Both the position numbers and the translations under genes were made by a program. 64,000 nucleotides of DNA, taken from the NCBI RefSeq assembly GCF_022844465.1, contig NZ_JALHLP010000004.1:191735-255734 (forward strand), read 5' to 3'. The notes beneath the pieces are model-generated. The model made no database searches and was not told the origin of the DNA. It saw only the letters and a list, made by a program, of their open reading frames with translations. This DNA is from Bradyrhizobium sp. GTDB lineage: Bacteria > Pseudomonadota > Alphaproteobacteria > Rhizobiales > Xanthobacteraceae. Shown here piece by piece: positions 46,330 through 54,702 of the stretch (position 1 is the stretch's first letter; every line of letters begins with the position of its first letter).

Positions 46330-46953
46330 ATGCCGCGCCAGGTCGACTACTTTTTTTCGTTTCAATCGCCGTGGGCCTATATCGGGCATCGGTGTTTCCG
46401 GGAGCTCGTAAGCACTTATGATCTCAAGGTAAACCATAAGCCGGTGGTGCTGGTCGACCTGTTCTCGGAAACCGGCGGCCTGCCGCTGATGAAACGCCAC
46501 CCGGTGCGGCAGCGCTACCGGATGGTCGAATTGCAGCGCTGGCGCGACAAGCGCGGCCTGAAATTCAATCTGCAGCCGGCGAACTGGCCGTTCAATGCGC
46601 GGCTGGCCGATGGCGTCGTGATCGCGGCCAACGAGGCCGGTCTCGATCCCGATAAATATTTGCAGCGCGCATTCGCCGGCGTCTGGGAAAATCAGCTCAA
46701 CTTGGCCGATCCCGCGACGATTGAAAAGCTGGCCGACGAATCGGGACTGCCTGGCAGGCAGTTGGTGGAACGCTCGGGCTCCGAGCAAATCAGCGCGGCC
46801 TATGAGCAAAATCGCCAGGACGCGCTGGCCGCCGACGTGTTCGGCTCGCCGGTCTATGTGCTGGATGGCGAGGTGTTCTGGGGACAGGACCGCATCGAAT
46901 TGCTGGCCGATGCGTTGAAGTCTGGCCGCGCACCCTATAGCTCAAGGGTATAG
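46330..46953 (+). CDS. DsbA-family 2-hydroxychromene-2-carboxylate isomerase-like protein
   Basis: 207 residues with a thioredoxin/kappa-GST fold. The active-site region reads FFSFQSPWAYIGHR, with serine in the place of the catalytic cysteine, as in HCCA isomerases, and the cis-proline region is VFGSPVYVLDGEVFWGQDR. Such enzymes act with glutathione in naphthalene-type catabolism, but many genomic copies have unknown substrates. It diverges from atpI, with about 270 bases between that probably contain both promoters. Start at 46330 (MPRQVDYFFSF). Confidence 0.88.
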   Translation: MPRQVDYFFSFQSPWAYIGHRCFRELVSTYDLKVNHKPVVLVDLFSETGGLPLMKRHPVRQRYRMVELQRWRDKRGLKFNLQPANWPFNARLADGVVIAANEAGLDPDKYLQRAFAGVWENQLNLADPATIEKLADESGLPGRQLVERSGSEQISAAYEQNRQDALAADVFGSPVYVLDGEVFWGQDRIELLADALKSGRAPYSSRV

Positions 46954-46974
46954 CGGCGCATTGGATGCGCCGCT
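46952..46974 (+). terminator. Hairpin at the end of the isomerase gene
   Basis: AGCGGCGCAT (46952-46961) and ATGCGCCGCT (46965-46974) pair perfectly around TGG. The stem starts in the stop codon. No T-run follows, so termination is uncertain. Confidence 0.5.
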
Positions 46975-47017
46975 GCGGCCGGTGCAAAGGGCACGGCCAA
47001 AAGGCGGGAGCAAGTCC

Positions 47018-47536
47018 ATGCAGACTGGTGGATCTTCGCTGAAATTTTTGGCCATCGCCGCGCTGGCGCTTTTGCTTGCCGGTGCCGGGAAAGCGCTCGC
47101 GGGACCGTTGCCGGAGACCGAGAACGGCCGCTACGCATTGTCGCCGACGGGCGATGGCGTGCTCCGGCTCGACACCCGCACCGGAGCGATCTCGACCTGC
47201 AACAACACGGGCGCGGGCTGGGCCTGCTATGCCGTCCCCGATGAGCGTTCGGCGATGGATGCGGAAATCGGCCGGCTGCAGGCCGAAAACGCGAAACTCA
47301 AGGCAGAGCTTGCCGAACGCCAGCCGACTGTTGCCGGCAAGATCGAGGAACCGTTGCCGAAATCGGATTCGTTGAAGAAGAACGAACCGAAGATAGCCGA
47401 GGGCGAGCGCCGGATCGAGATTCCGCTGCCGAGCGATCAGGACATCGATCGTGTGATGTCGTTTCTGGAACGGGCGTGGCGGCGATTGATCGAAATGGCC
47501 AACCGGGTGCAGAAAGACGTCGGCGGCAGGATTTGA
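47018..47536 (+). CDS. Unknown exported coiled-coil protein
   Basis: 172 residues. A signal peptide (FLAIAALALLLAGAGKALAG) is followed by a short domain with two cysteines (TCNNTGAGWACYAVPDERSA), then a coiled coil (IGRLQAENAKLKAELAERQ) and a helical C-terminus (DIDRVMSFLERAWRRLIEM). The LDTRTGAISTCNN segment resembles small exported proteins common in Bradyrhizobium. The ATG at 47018 follows GGGAG. It ends about 30 bases before yjbQ and may be cotranscribed with it. Confidence 0.75.
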   Translation: MQTGGSSLKFLAIAALALLLAGAGKALAGPLPETENGRYALSPTGDGVLRLDTRTGAISTCNNTGAGWACYAVPDERSAMDAEIGRLQAENAKLKAELAERQPTVAGKIEEPLPKSDSLKKNEPKIAEGERRIEIPLPSDQDIDRVMSFLERAWRRLIEMANRVQKDVGGRI

Positions 47537-47567
47537 GACATCAGCCGACGGATCGAGAGTTTTGATT

Positions 47568-48041
47568 GTGACCGCGCCCAGATTGGTTTCCCGAACCGCG
47601 CCCTCGTCCGTCAGCGCCGGCGACATCGTGTCTTCGTTGCTGACCGTGCAGACGCCGGGCGCGGGCTTTACCGACCTCACCGCCGAAATCGCCCGTTTCC
47701 TCGCTGACGCCCTGGCGCGCGAGGGCGCGGTCACGCTGTTCATTCGCCACACCTCGGCGTCGCTGACGATCCAGGAGAACGCCGATCCCGCCGTGCTCGT
47801 TGACCTCACGACGGCGCTGAACCGGCTTGCCCCGGAGAACGCCGGCTGGCGTCACGACACCGAGGGGCCGGACGACATGCCGGCGCATGTCAAGACGATG
47901 CTGACGGCCACCTCGCTGCAGATACCGGTGATGGCCGGCAAGCTCGCGCTCGGAACGTGGCAGGCGATCTATCTGGTCGAGCACCGCGCCCGGCCGCACC
48001 GGCGCGAGGTCGTGGCGCAGTTCATCGGCGCGACGGACTGA
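47568..48041 (+). CDS. YjbQ family protein (secondary thiamine-phosphate synthase-like)
   Basis: 157 residues. The metal/phosphate site of the UPF0047 fold is visible as FIRHTSASLTIQENADPAV and RHDTEGPDDMPAHVKTML, and the family ends with LGTWQAIYLVEHRARPHRR. YjbQ of E. coli can replace thiamine phosphate synthase weakly when overproduced; the real role is unclear. GTG at 47568 is chosen because GAGAG lies eight bases upstream; TTG at 47562 is also in frame. Confidence 0.93.
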   Translation: MTAPRLVSRTAPSSVSAGDIVSSLLTVQTPGAGFTDLTAEIARFLADALAREGAVTLFIRHTSASLTIQENADPAVLVDLTTALNRLAPENAGWRHDTEGPDDMPAHVKTMLTATSLQIPVMAGKLALGTWQAIYLVEHRARPHRREVVAQFIGATD

Positions 48042-48057
48042 GGCGCTCCGAAAAAAG

Positions 48058-48089
48058 AAACCGGCCGCGGATAGATCCGCAGCCGGTTT
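48058..48089. terminator. Bidirectional terminator between yjbQ and the MHS transporter
   Basis: AAACCGGC-c-GCGGA pairs with TCCGC-a-GCCGGTTT around TAGA; A residues precede and T residues follow, so it can serve both convergent genes. Confidence 0.85.
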
Positions 48090-48131
48090 GCCGTCAATGT
48101 CCGGGGGCGCTTTTTGGCCCCAGCCGCAAGC

Positions 48132-49796
48132 TTACTTGGTGATGTCGACGTCCTTGGTCTCGGGCAGGAACAGGAAGCCGACGACCGCGGTGATCGAGGC
48201 GAAGATGATCGGATACCAGAGACCGGCGTAGATATCGCCGGTCGAGGCCACGATCGCGAACGAGGTCGCCGGCAGCAATCCACCGAACCAGCCATTGCCG
48301 ATGTGATAGGGCAGCGACATCGAGGTGTAGCGGATCTTGGTCGGGAACAATTCGACCAGCATCGCCGCGATCGGCCCGTACACCATGGTCACGAACAGCA
48401 CCAGGACGAACAAGAGGCCGATGATCGCCGCAACCTGGGGTCGGAAGATATCGAACGGGTTCGACATCTTCACGATCTGGGCGTCGCCGGCCTTCGGGTA
48501 GCCCGCGGCCTGCACGGCCGCCAGCACCTGCGGGTTCGACGCCGCCGCCGTGTACGGCACGTCCTTGCCGTTGACGACGACCTTGACCCCGGAGCCTGCG
48601 GCGCCATAGGCGGTCGAGTACTTGACCGATTGCTGCGACAGGTAGGCGCGGGCGGTGTCGCAGGGCGCGGTGAAGACGCGGGTGCCGACCGGATTGAACA
48701 GGTCGCCGCAGCCTGCCGGATCGGCCACCACTTCGACCTTGATCGTGTTGATGGCCTTTTCCAGCGCCGGGTTGGCGTTGCCGGTGATCATCTTGAAGAT
48801 CGGGAAGAAGGTCAGCGCCGCGATCAGGCAGCCTGCCAGGATGATCGGCTTGCGGCCGATCTTGTCCGACAGGGCGCCGAACACGATGAAGAAGCCGGTG
48901 CCGAGCAGTAGCGACCAGGCGATCAAGAGGTTGGCGGTATAACCATCGACCTTCAGGATCGACTGCAGGAAGAACAGCGCGTAGAACTGCCCCGTGTACC
49001 AGACCACGCCCTGGCCCATCACGCCGCCGAACAATGCCAGCAGCACGATCTTGGCGTTGCTCCACTTGGCGAAGGATTCGGTCAGCGGCGCTTTCGATCC
49101 CTTGCCTTCGTCCTTCATCTTCTGGAACACCGGCGACTCGTTCAATTTCAGCCGGATCACGACCGAGACGCCGAGAAGAACCACGGACAGCAGGAACGGG
49201 ATACGCCAGCCCCAGTCCGCGAATGCGGCTTCGCCGAGCATCGTGCGTGTAAACAGGATCACCAGCAAGGACAGGAACAGTCCGAGCGTCGCCGTGGTCT
49301 GGATGAACGAGGTGTAGTAGCCGCGTTTGCCGTGCGGGGAATGCTCGGCCACGTAAGTTGCCGCGCCGCCATACTCGCCGCCCAGCGCCAGGCCCTGCAG
49401 CAGGCGAAGTATGATCAAGATGATTGGCGCTGCGATGCCGATGGTGGCGGCGTTGGGCAACAGGCCGACGACAAAGGTCGACACGCCCATGATCAGGATG
49501 GTGACCAGGAAGGTGTATTTGCGTCCGACGATATCGCCGATGCGCCCAAACACGATGGCGCCGAACGGGCGCACCAGGAAGCCGGCGGCAAACGCCAGCA
49601 GCGCAAAGATGTCGCGGGTTGCCGGCGGATAGGCCGAGAAGAACTGCGCGCCGATGATAGCAGCGAGCGACCCGTAGAGATAGAAGTCATACCATTCGAA
49701 GACGGTGCCGAGGGACGAGGCAAAGATGACGAAACGTTCGTCCTTTGTCATTCCCTGGGGCTTCGCGGAGGCGGCGTTCGCAACGATTGTCGACAT
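48132..49796 (-). CDS. MFS transporter, metabolite:H+ symporter (MHS) family
   Basis: 554 residues. Family marks are FEWYDFYLYGSLAAIIG in helix 1, GRIGDIVGRKYTF in loop 2-3, GLALGGEYGGAATYVAEH, and DKIGRKPIILAG in loop 8-9. MHS carriers import dicarboxylates, osmolytes or aromatic acids; the substrate is not readable. Residues of about 338-453, between helices 9 and 10, form an unusually long hydrophilic loop with two cysteines (C363 and C379), which most members lack. The start at 49796 (MSTIVANAASAK) follows GGGAGCGATCCGAA on the minus strand. Confidence 0.92.
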   Translation of the reverse strand: MSTIVANAASAKPQGMTKDERFVIFASSLGTVFEWYDFYLYGSLAAIIGAQFFSAYPPATRDIFALLAFAAGFLVRPFGAIVFGRIGDIVGRKYTFLVTILIMGVSTFVVGLLPNAATIGIAAPIILIILRLLQGLALGGEYGGAATYVAEHSPHGKRGYYTSFIQTTATLGLFLSLLVILFTRTMLGEAAFADWGWRIPFLLSVVLLGVSVVIRLKLNESPVFQKMKDEGKGSKAPLTESFAKWSNAKIVLLALFGGVMGQGVVWYTGQFYALFFLQSILKVDGYTANLLIAWSLLLGTGFFIVFGALSDKIGRKPIILAGCLIAALTFFPIFKMITGNANPALEKAINTIKVEVVADPAGCGDLFNPVGTRVFTAPCDTARAYLSQQSVKYSTAYGAAGSGVKVVVNGKDVPYTAAASNPQVLAAVQAAGYPKAGDAQIVKMSNPFDIFRPQVAAIIGLLFVLVLFVTMVYGPIAAMLVELFPTKIRYTSMSLPYHIGNGWFGGLLPATSFAIVASTGDIYAGLWYPIIFASITAVVGFLFLPETKDVDITK

Positions 49797-50158
49797 TTCG
49801 GATCGCTCCCTTTCTTCTTCCAACTCACAAACATGTGTGCTGCGTCAGATAGACGCTTATTGTTGCGAGCGTCCTACAGGTTCGCGACGCCGGGCCCAAT
49901 AGTACTTTCGGCTGGCGTTGAGCTTCCGCGTACAGGACAGAACGTGATCCATGCCACCGTCCCGTGGCTGATTCGGCCCGCGCAATTGGTAGGCAGAGCT
50001 GATTCCCGGAACGCGGAAGACTTTGCATTCACGGCTGTTCTCGACGCTTCGGCCCGACCGGAGTTCAACCGATTCGACGAACAGCAGCCGTGCGCCGCCC
50101 AGGCTCGGAGTTCCGTCGGCCGGCGCCGTCTCGAACTAAAGTCCAATGCGGTCGCTAA
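49797..50158. other. Gene-free stretch with a short direct repeat and a possible gene fragment
   Basis: AACTAAAGTCCAATG occurs at 50134-50148 and again at 50157-50171, the second copy covering the end of the next gene. On the minus strand, 49868-50133 reads as a protein-like frame (SLGGARLLFVESVELRSG; RKYYWARRREPVGRSQQ) but has no start codon after the preceding stop. It may be the tail of a broken gene; I do not recognise it. The upstream region of the MHS transporter also lies here. Confidence 0.4.
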
Positions 50159-50527
50159 CTAAAGTCCAATGAAGGAGAACAAAAGCGCGATTGCCCACAT
50201 CACGATGGAGATCATCGCGGTCCAGCGCGCGAACATCAGGTAGGTCTCGCGCATCAGCATCGAAATCGTTCGTTGCGCTGAGGCTTGGGGAGGCCGGTTT
50301 TCCTTGGCAAGATAGAGCCACATCTCGGTCCGGCGATGATCCTTGGTCCGGGCCTCGTGGGCCTTCAGCACCAGAACGAGCGTCATCAGCAGGCTGAGAA
50401 ACCCCCCCGCCTGGAAGGATTCGCGCGGCAGGAAGGACAGGCCGATCATGACGCAGAAAATGGCGAGCGAGGCGAATCCGCATGCACGAAGCACGGTTTC
50501 ATACGCAACACGCCGCATCTCTTCCAT
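50159..50527 (-). CDS. Unknown small membrane protein
   Basis: 122 residues and three predicted helices (ACGFASLAIFCVMIGLSFL; GGFLSLLMTLVLVLKAHEA; FARWTAMISIVMWAIALLFS) with a charged cytoplasmic segment (RTKDHRRTEMWLYLAKENRP) between. No family recognised. The ATG at 50527 is chosen; ATG at 50557 adds ten residues and has no ribosome site. The end of the gene is duplicated as a 15-base direct repeat downstream. Two further small membrane protein genes stand upstream on the same strand. Confidence 0.7.
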   Translation of the reverse strand: MEEMRRVAYETVLRACGFASLAIFCVMIGLSFLPRESFQAGGFLSLLMTLVLVLKAHEARTKDHRRTEMWLYLAKENRPPQASAQRTISMLMRETYLMFARWTAMISIVMWAIALLFSFIGL

Positions 50528-50622
50528 GATTCGTGATCCGTCGATGGAAGGAAACATGCCGAATTCGGAACGGCTGCAGCGTAGCGGCGGGGCGGCCTGG
50601 CCTCAACACCGCGTATCGAAGG

Positions 50623-50946
50623 TTACAGTCCGATCGTGAGAAAGTTACCGGCGGCGGGAAGCGCCAGAATTGCGGTTCCGGCGAGCCATATCCAGAGCGA
50701 TAGGTCACTTGATTCCGAGGCGCCGGTGATCCGCTCGTAGATTGCCGCGGGGATTCCGCCGAGAATGATGGTGGCGGTCGAAACCATCAGCGACGCGAAC
50801 ATCAGCGTCAAAGACAGACTCCCAAACAGCAGCGGACCGGCCAGCATCTGGACGTACAACAGCGCGAAAATCAGTGCGAGCTGGTTGAATATGCCGTTGA
50901 TCATCCCGAAGAATGCAATGCCGATGAAATAGAAATTGCGGTTCAC
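50623..50946 (-). CDS. Unknown small membrane protein translationally coupled to yggT
   Basis: 107 residues and three predicted helices (FYFIGIAFFGMINGIFNQLA; LTLMFASLMVSTATIILGG; LWIWLAGTAILALPAAGNF). It has no resemblance I can name. The start is GTG at 50946, which overlaps the YggT stop as GTGA, a firm sign of one operon. It should act with YggT in the membrane; the role is unknown. Confidence 0.75.
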   Translation of the reverse strand: MNRNFYFIGIAFFGMINGIFNQLALIFALLYVQMLAGPLLFGSLSLTLMFASLMVSTATIILGGIPAAIYERITGASESSDLSLWIWLAGTAILALPAAGNFLTIGL

Positions 50947-51263
50947 GATGCCGCTCCGCCGAGCCGGGGCGCCAGATTCAGCAACAATAATGCGTAGTGG
51001 AGCGCGACGCGGAGCCAGAACAGCCAGACGAAGCCGAACAACCAAAGCACCACCGGAGGAGTTACCTTCGGCGTCACGGTTGCGACCGCCGCGACGACGG
51101 GGTCGGTGATCCGGCAGAAAAATCGCCAGATGTAGTTCGGCGAGTCCGCATCCACCATCAGCCCGAGCAGGACGCGGCCGAGCAACGTGTACATCAAGGC
51201 TGCGAGAATGAAGTTGGGCAGATGGAAGTACCAATATTCGCCGAGCGAGCTTGCGATATTCAA
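50943..51263 (-). CDS. YggT family membrane protein
   Basis: 106 residues. YggT proteins carry two helical repeats; here LPNFILAALMYTLLGRVLLG and PPVVLWLFGFVWLFWLRVAL, with the typical FFCRITDPVVAAVATVTPK between them. Family members are linked to osmotic tolerance, cell division and membrane protein insertion; no precise function is settled. The next gene overlaps by four bases. A sodium:solute symporter gene stands upstream, beyond a terminator. Confidence 0.8.
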   Translation of the reverse strand: MNIASSLGEYWYFHLPNFILAALMYTLLGRVLLGLMVDADSPNYIWRFFCRITDPVVAAVATVTPKVTPPVVLWLFGFVWLFWLRVALHYALLLLNLAPRLGGAAS

Positions 51264-51388
51264 AGACGTTTCTCCTCGCGGCCTTGCAACATCGATGAGA
51301 CCGGCGCCCGGTCTTTGCAGTCAACCGATCTCGGCCAACCATGGCAAGGGCGGGATGTCCGGGCAAGGCGGATATGCGCTACAAACAA

Positions 51389-51412
51389 AGACGGGGCCCG
51401 AAGGCCCCGTCT
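51389..51412 (-). terminator. Intrinsic terminator after the symporter gene
   Basis: AGACGGGGCC and GGCCCCGTCT pair perfectly around CGAA. On the minus strand the stem is followed by a T-rich tract (complement of CAAACAAAG), in the right place to end the DUF4212-symporter operon. Confidence 0.88.
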
Positions 51413-51434
51413 GATTTCCAGTTTCGGAACGTTC

Positions 51435-53414
51435 CTAGGTCGTCTTCTCCTCAAGCACCGTCCTGCCTCGTGGCTTCCGGATGTCGTCGACATAGGCTTG
51501 CATTTCCTTCGACGGCTCCCTGCCGAGCAGGCTGACGACGTAGATGACCAGGAAACCGAGCGGCGTTCCCAGTAGTCCGCAGGCGATGTTGGTTAGGTTG
51601 AACCAACCGATCTTGTTGGCCAACGGATGCGCGAGTGTCGGGAAGCTTTCCATGGCATTGGGCAACGCCATGGCCTTCGCGATGTCGACCAGCGGCGCGC
51701 CAGTCAGCGGGTTGATCAGCGATGTCATGCCGAAGTACTTCACGCCCATGCCCGGGAAGTACCGGGTCGTGACGAGATAGAACAGGCAGAGGCCGAAGCC
51801 GGCGATGATGCCGCAGATGGCCCCGGTGGCGGTCGTGCGCTTCCACCAGACCCCCATCACCAGCGCCGGGAAGTTGCCGGCCATCGCAAGCGAGAACGCC
51901 CAGCCGACCATGGCCAGGATATCCGCCGGCTTGGTTGCCGCCGTCGCTGCCGCGATCACGGCGACGACCACGAGCAGAGCACGCGCCACCGTGAGCCGGC
52001 GCATGGTCGGCGCGTTGGGGTCGATCATCTTGTAGTAGACGTCGTGCGACAGCGCGTTGGCGATGGCGAGCAGCAGCCCGTCGGCAGTGGACAGCGCTGC
52101 CGCCAGACCGCCGGCCGCCACGAGGCCCGAGATCACATACGGAAGTCCTGCGATCTCCGGTGTGGACAGCACGATCACGTCGGTATTGATCACGAAGTCC
52201 TGCAGTCTGACGACGCCGGGATGACCTGCGATGGACTTGCACGCAGCGATGATCGCATCGATGCTGCCCGCGTTCTTTCCGCAGATCTGGATCAGGCCCA
52301 GTTCACCCCAGTTGAAGATCCAGGGTTTGAGCGCGCCGACATTTGCCCCGATGATGTTGGTGTAGACTTCCAGCTTCGAGAACGCGGCGTAGGCCGGCGC
52401 GGAGAAGTACAGCAGGAAGATGAACAGCAGCGACCATGCCACGGACTGGCGCGCCTCACGCACCGACGGGGTGGTGAAATAGCGCATCAAGATGTGCGGC
52501 AATGAAGCGGTGCCGACCATCATGCACATGATGATGGCGAAGAAGTTGAGCGGGCTGTAATTGATGAACGGTTGGATATGCGGCTTCAGCCCTGCGACTG
52601 TCGCCAAGCCGGACGACAGCATCTGCTGCTCCCGCGCAGCGATATCTGCGATCGCCTGTCCGTAGGTGAGTTGCGGAAGCGGAATTCCGTACTGCTTGGT
52701 GGACAGGATGATGATGGGCGTCAGATAGGCGATGATCAGCACGACGTATTGCGCGATCTGGGTCCAGGTTACGGCCCGCATGCCGCCCAGCATTGCGCAA
52801 AGCAGAATGCCGACGAGGCCGGCAAAAACCGCGAGCTCGAACTGCATCCCGAGGAATCGCGAGGCGATCAGGCCGGTGCCGTAGATCTGCGCCGTCACAT
52901 AGGTGAACGAGCAGGCGACCAGCACGATCACGCCGAGCGATCGCGCGAAGTTTCCGCCATACCGGAACGACAGGAAGTCAGGCACCGTGTAGGCGCCAAA
53001 CTTGCGCAGATAGGGTCCGATCAGGATCGATACCAGCACAAAGCCGCCGGTCCATCCGAGCACCCACGCCAGGCCGTCATAGCCAAGCAGGAACAGGGTG
53101 CCGGCCATGCCCACGAAGGACGCCGCCGACATCCAGTCGGCGCCGGTCGCCATGCCGTTGTAGAAGGCCGGGACGCGCCGGCCGGCGACGTAATACTCAG
53201 AGACCTGCGCGGTCCGCGTCATCACGCCGATGATGGCGTAGACCGCCAGCGTGAAGAACACGAACAGGTAGCCGAGGATCTTGTTTGGAACGCCTACCTG
53301 CTCGAGCACCGCGAGCAGGATGATGAAGGCAATGAACCCGCCGGTGTAGGCGCCATACATCTTGCCCAGATTCTTGATGAAGTCCGAGCTGCTGGCAGAA
53401 GCTTCTGTAGCCAT
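51435..53414 (-). CDS. Sodium:solute symporter (ActP/VC_2705-like large subunit)
   Basis: 659 residues and about 13 helices. SSS signatures include TRTAQVSEYYVAGRRVPAFY, GADWMSAASFVGMAG and GLAAALSTADGLLLAIANAL. It belongs to the subgroup that works with a DUF4212 small subunit, made here from the gene 14 bases upstream. Members carry acetate, pyruvate or other monocarboxylates with sodium; the substrate here is inferred from the downstream CrbS-like sensor. A long extra loop (about residues 370-440) holds two cysteines. Start at 53414 follows GGGAGGAAGAGACC. Confidence 0.93.
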   Translation of the reverse strand: MATEASASSSDFIKNLGKMYGAYTGGFIAFIILLAVLEQVGVPNKILGYLFVFFTLAVYAIIGVMTRTAQVSEYYVAGRRVPAFYNGMATGADWMSAASFVGMAGTLFLLGYDGLAWVLGWTGGFVLVSILIGPYLRKFGAYTVPDFLSFRYGGNFARSLGVIVLVACSFTYVTAQIYGTGLIASRFLGMQFELAVFAGLVGILLCAMLGGMRAVTWTQIAQYVVLIIAYLTPIIILSTKQYGIPLPQLTYGQAIADIAAREQQMLSSGLATVAGLKPHIQPFINYSPLNFFAIIMCMMVGTASLPHILMRYFTTPSVREARQSVAWSLLFIFLLYFSAPAYAAFSKLEVYTNIIGANVGALKPWIFNWGELGLIQICGKNAGSIDAIIAACKSIAGHPGVVRLQDFVINTDVIVLSTPEIAGLPYVISGLVAAGGLAAALSTADGLLLAIANALSHDVYYKMIDPNAPTMRRLTVARALLVVVAVIAAATAATKPADILAMVGWAFSLAMAGNFPALVMGVWWKRTTATGAICGIIAGFGLCLFYLVTTRYFPGMGVKYFGMTSLINPLTGAPLVDIAKAMALPNAMESFPTLAHPLANKIGWFNLTNIACGLLGTPLGFLVIYVVSLLGREPSKEMQAYVDDIRKPRGRTVLEEKTT

Positions 53415-53428
53415 GGTCTCTTCCTCCC

Positions 53429-53707
53429 TCAATCTTCCTCGGCGAAGCCGAATTCGCGGTCAATCTTGTCCTGCTGTCTCGCAAACATGAACAGCATGAC
53501 CACGAACACGATGAGCGACCCCTGCGCGGCCATGTAGAAGCCGAGGGGAAAGCCGACGATCGGAATCGTGAACTTGTTGAGGGGAACCACAAACATGTGG
53601 ATGATGAAACCGAAGAAGAACCAGACGCCGAGATGCGTGAACATCAGACGCGAGGTCTTTGCCCAGTGCGCCTCTTCCCTCGCCTTCATGCTTGCTGAGT
53701 CAGCCAT
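53429..53707 (-). CDS. DUF4212 symporter small subunit
   Basis: 92 residues and two helices (FTHLGVWFFFGFIIHMFVV; GFYMAAQGSLIVFVVMLFMF), ending ARQQDKIDREFGFAEED. DUF4212 proteins are the small partners of VC_2705-type sodium:solute symporters and are encoded just before them, as here. The start at 53707 (MADSASMKAREEAHW) is preceded by GGGAGGA at a proper distance; the ATG at 53716 lies on top of that site. Confidence 0.92.
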   Translation of the reverse strand: MADSASMKAREEAHWAKTSRLMFTHLGVWFFFGFIIHMFVVPLNKFTIPIVGFPLGFYMAAQGSLIVFVVMLFMFARQQDKIDREFGFAEED

Positions 53708-54041
53708 GGATTGCATTCCTCCCTCAAAAACCGGACAGCAGCTGCGCCGGAATGAATGATCGAGGGGAATGCAAATCCCTTCAGCGCGGCGCCCCCTCTG
53801 GCCGCTGTCCCCACCGGTCTTGAGCCGATTCGGGAGACAACGAAAGCTAACACCAGGGCCGGTCGGTTCTTCATTAGACTTTCGGAGGTGCTTGATTGCT
53901 GCAGTGCGAACGCAATGCCATGTCGGAGAGGTAAATTTCCGCAACTGCTAACGACGCGGCATTGAGAACATTGAACTTCGCGGAGATCGGATAAGGTAGG
54001 CCGACAAGGTCACCGGGTCGGCCCGGCCGGATGCAGTCGCG
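53708..54041. other. Divergent promoter region
   Basis: No gene is supported here. The stretch separates the minus-strand symporter pair from the plus-strand genes and should hold both promoters. I see GGAGGAATG for the small subunit but no recognisable sigma-54, FixK or EcfG motif. It is the likely target of the response regulator encoded downstream, but no clear inverted repeat can be proposed. Confidence 0.5.
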
Positions 54042-54662
54042 ATGAAGCTGTTCGAAAAGTTGTTTCGTCCTCGTCCGCCGGTTCGCGACCGGGAGGCGCT
54101 TGCGGACTTCATCGATGCGCAATCGGCCTTCATCGTACAGAAGGGCATCTACGAATACTCGCGCGCCCGCGCGGGTCACTATGCCAAGGTCCTGTTTGCT
54201 GAAGAGGGATTTGCCCAGTCCGTTGAGCGCGCCCGCTGGCAAGCCTTTCCGCTTGGCCTTTCGATGGTCGGCGAAATGGTCGAGGGGGTGTTGGCCGCAC
54301 AGGCCGGGACCGCGCGCCGGCCAATTCTCGACCAATTGATCCTTGTCGTGCTCTCGGTTTTCGACCGGTACCCGATCCCTCCGTCGATCGGAGAAGAAGC
54401 CTGGCTTGAAGCGCGTCGTCACCTTGCACAGCGGCTCGATCTTGTCGGAGGGCGGGCGCCCAAGCGTGTGATGGACATCCCCGAACCGCTGGCGGAAAGC
54501 TATTTTGCGATGATGCCGATCCACGAGAAGCTGCGCGGCCGGGATTTCCAGACGACGCGCAATTACCTTCGCGTCAGTCTTTGCAACATCCATGACGAAC
54601 TGGTCGCGCGTATGGACCGGCCCGCGCTGGAACGGGCCCTGGTCGCGGGCGCCGCGGCGTAG
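54042..54662 (+). CDS. Unknown helical cytoplasmic protein in the symporter cluster
   Basis: 206 residues, no signal or membrane helix, mostly helical. It begins MKLFEKLFRPRPPVRDREAL and includes QSAFIVQKGIYEYSRARAGH, then a central WQAFPLGLSMVGEMVEGVL and a C-terminal part with MPIHEKLRGRDFQTTRNYLR. I recall related hypothetical proteins adjacent to DUF294 genes but cannot name a function. It stands between the symporter promoter region and the exonuclease-CBS-nucleotidyltransferase gene with about a 40-base gap, so it is most likely part of the same system. Confidence 0.78.
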   Translation: MKLFEKLFRPRPPVRDREALADFIDAQSAFIVQKGIYEYSRARAGHYAKVLFAEEGFAQSVERARWQAFPLGLSMVGEMVEGVLAAQAGTARRPILDQLILVVLSVFDRYPIPPSIGEEAWLEARRHLAQRLDLVGGRAPKRVMDIPEPLAESYFAMMPIHEKLRGRDFQTTRNYLRVSLCNIHDELVARMDRPALERALVAGAAA

Positions 54663-54702
54663 TTCTCGATCAGGCGCACGGCCACCGGCAGGGGGAGGGG
54701 CG

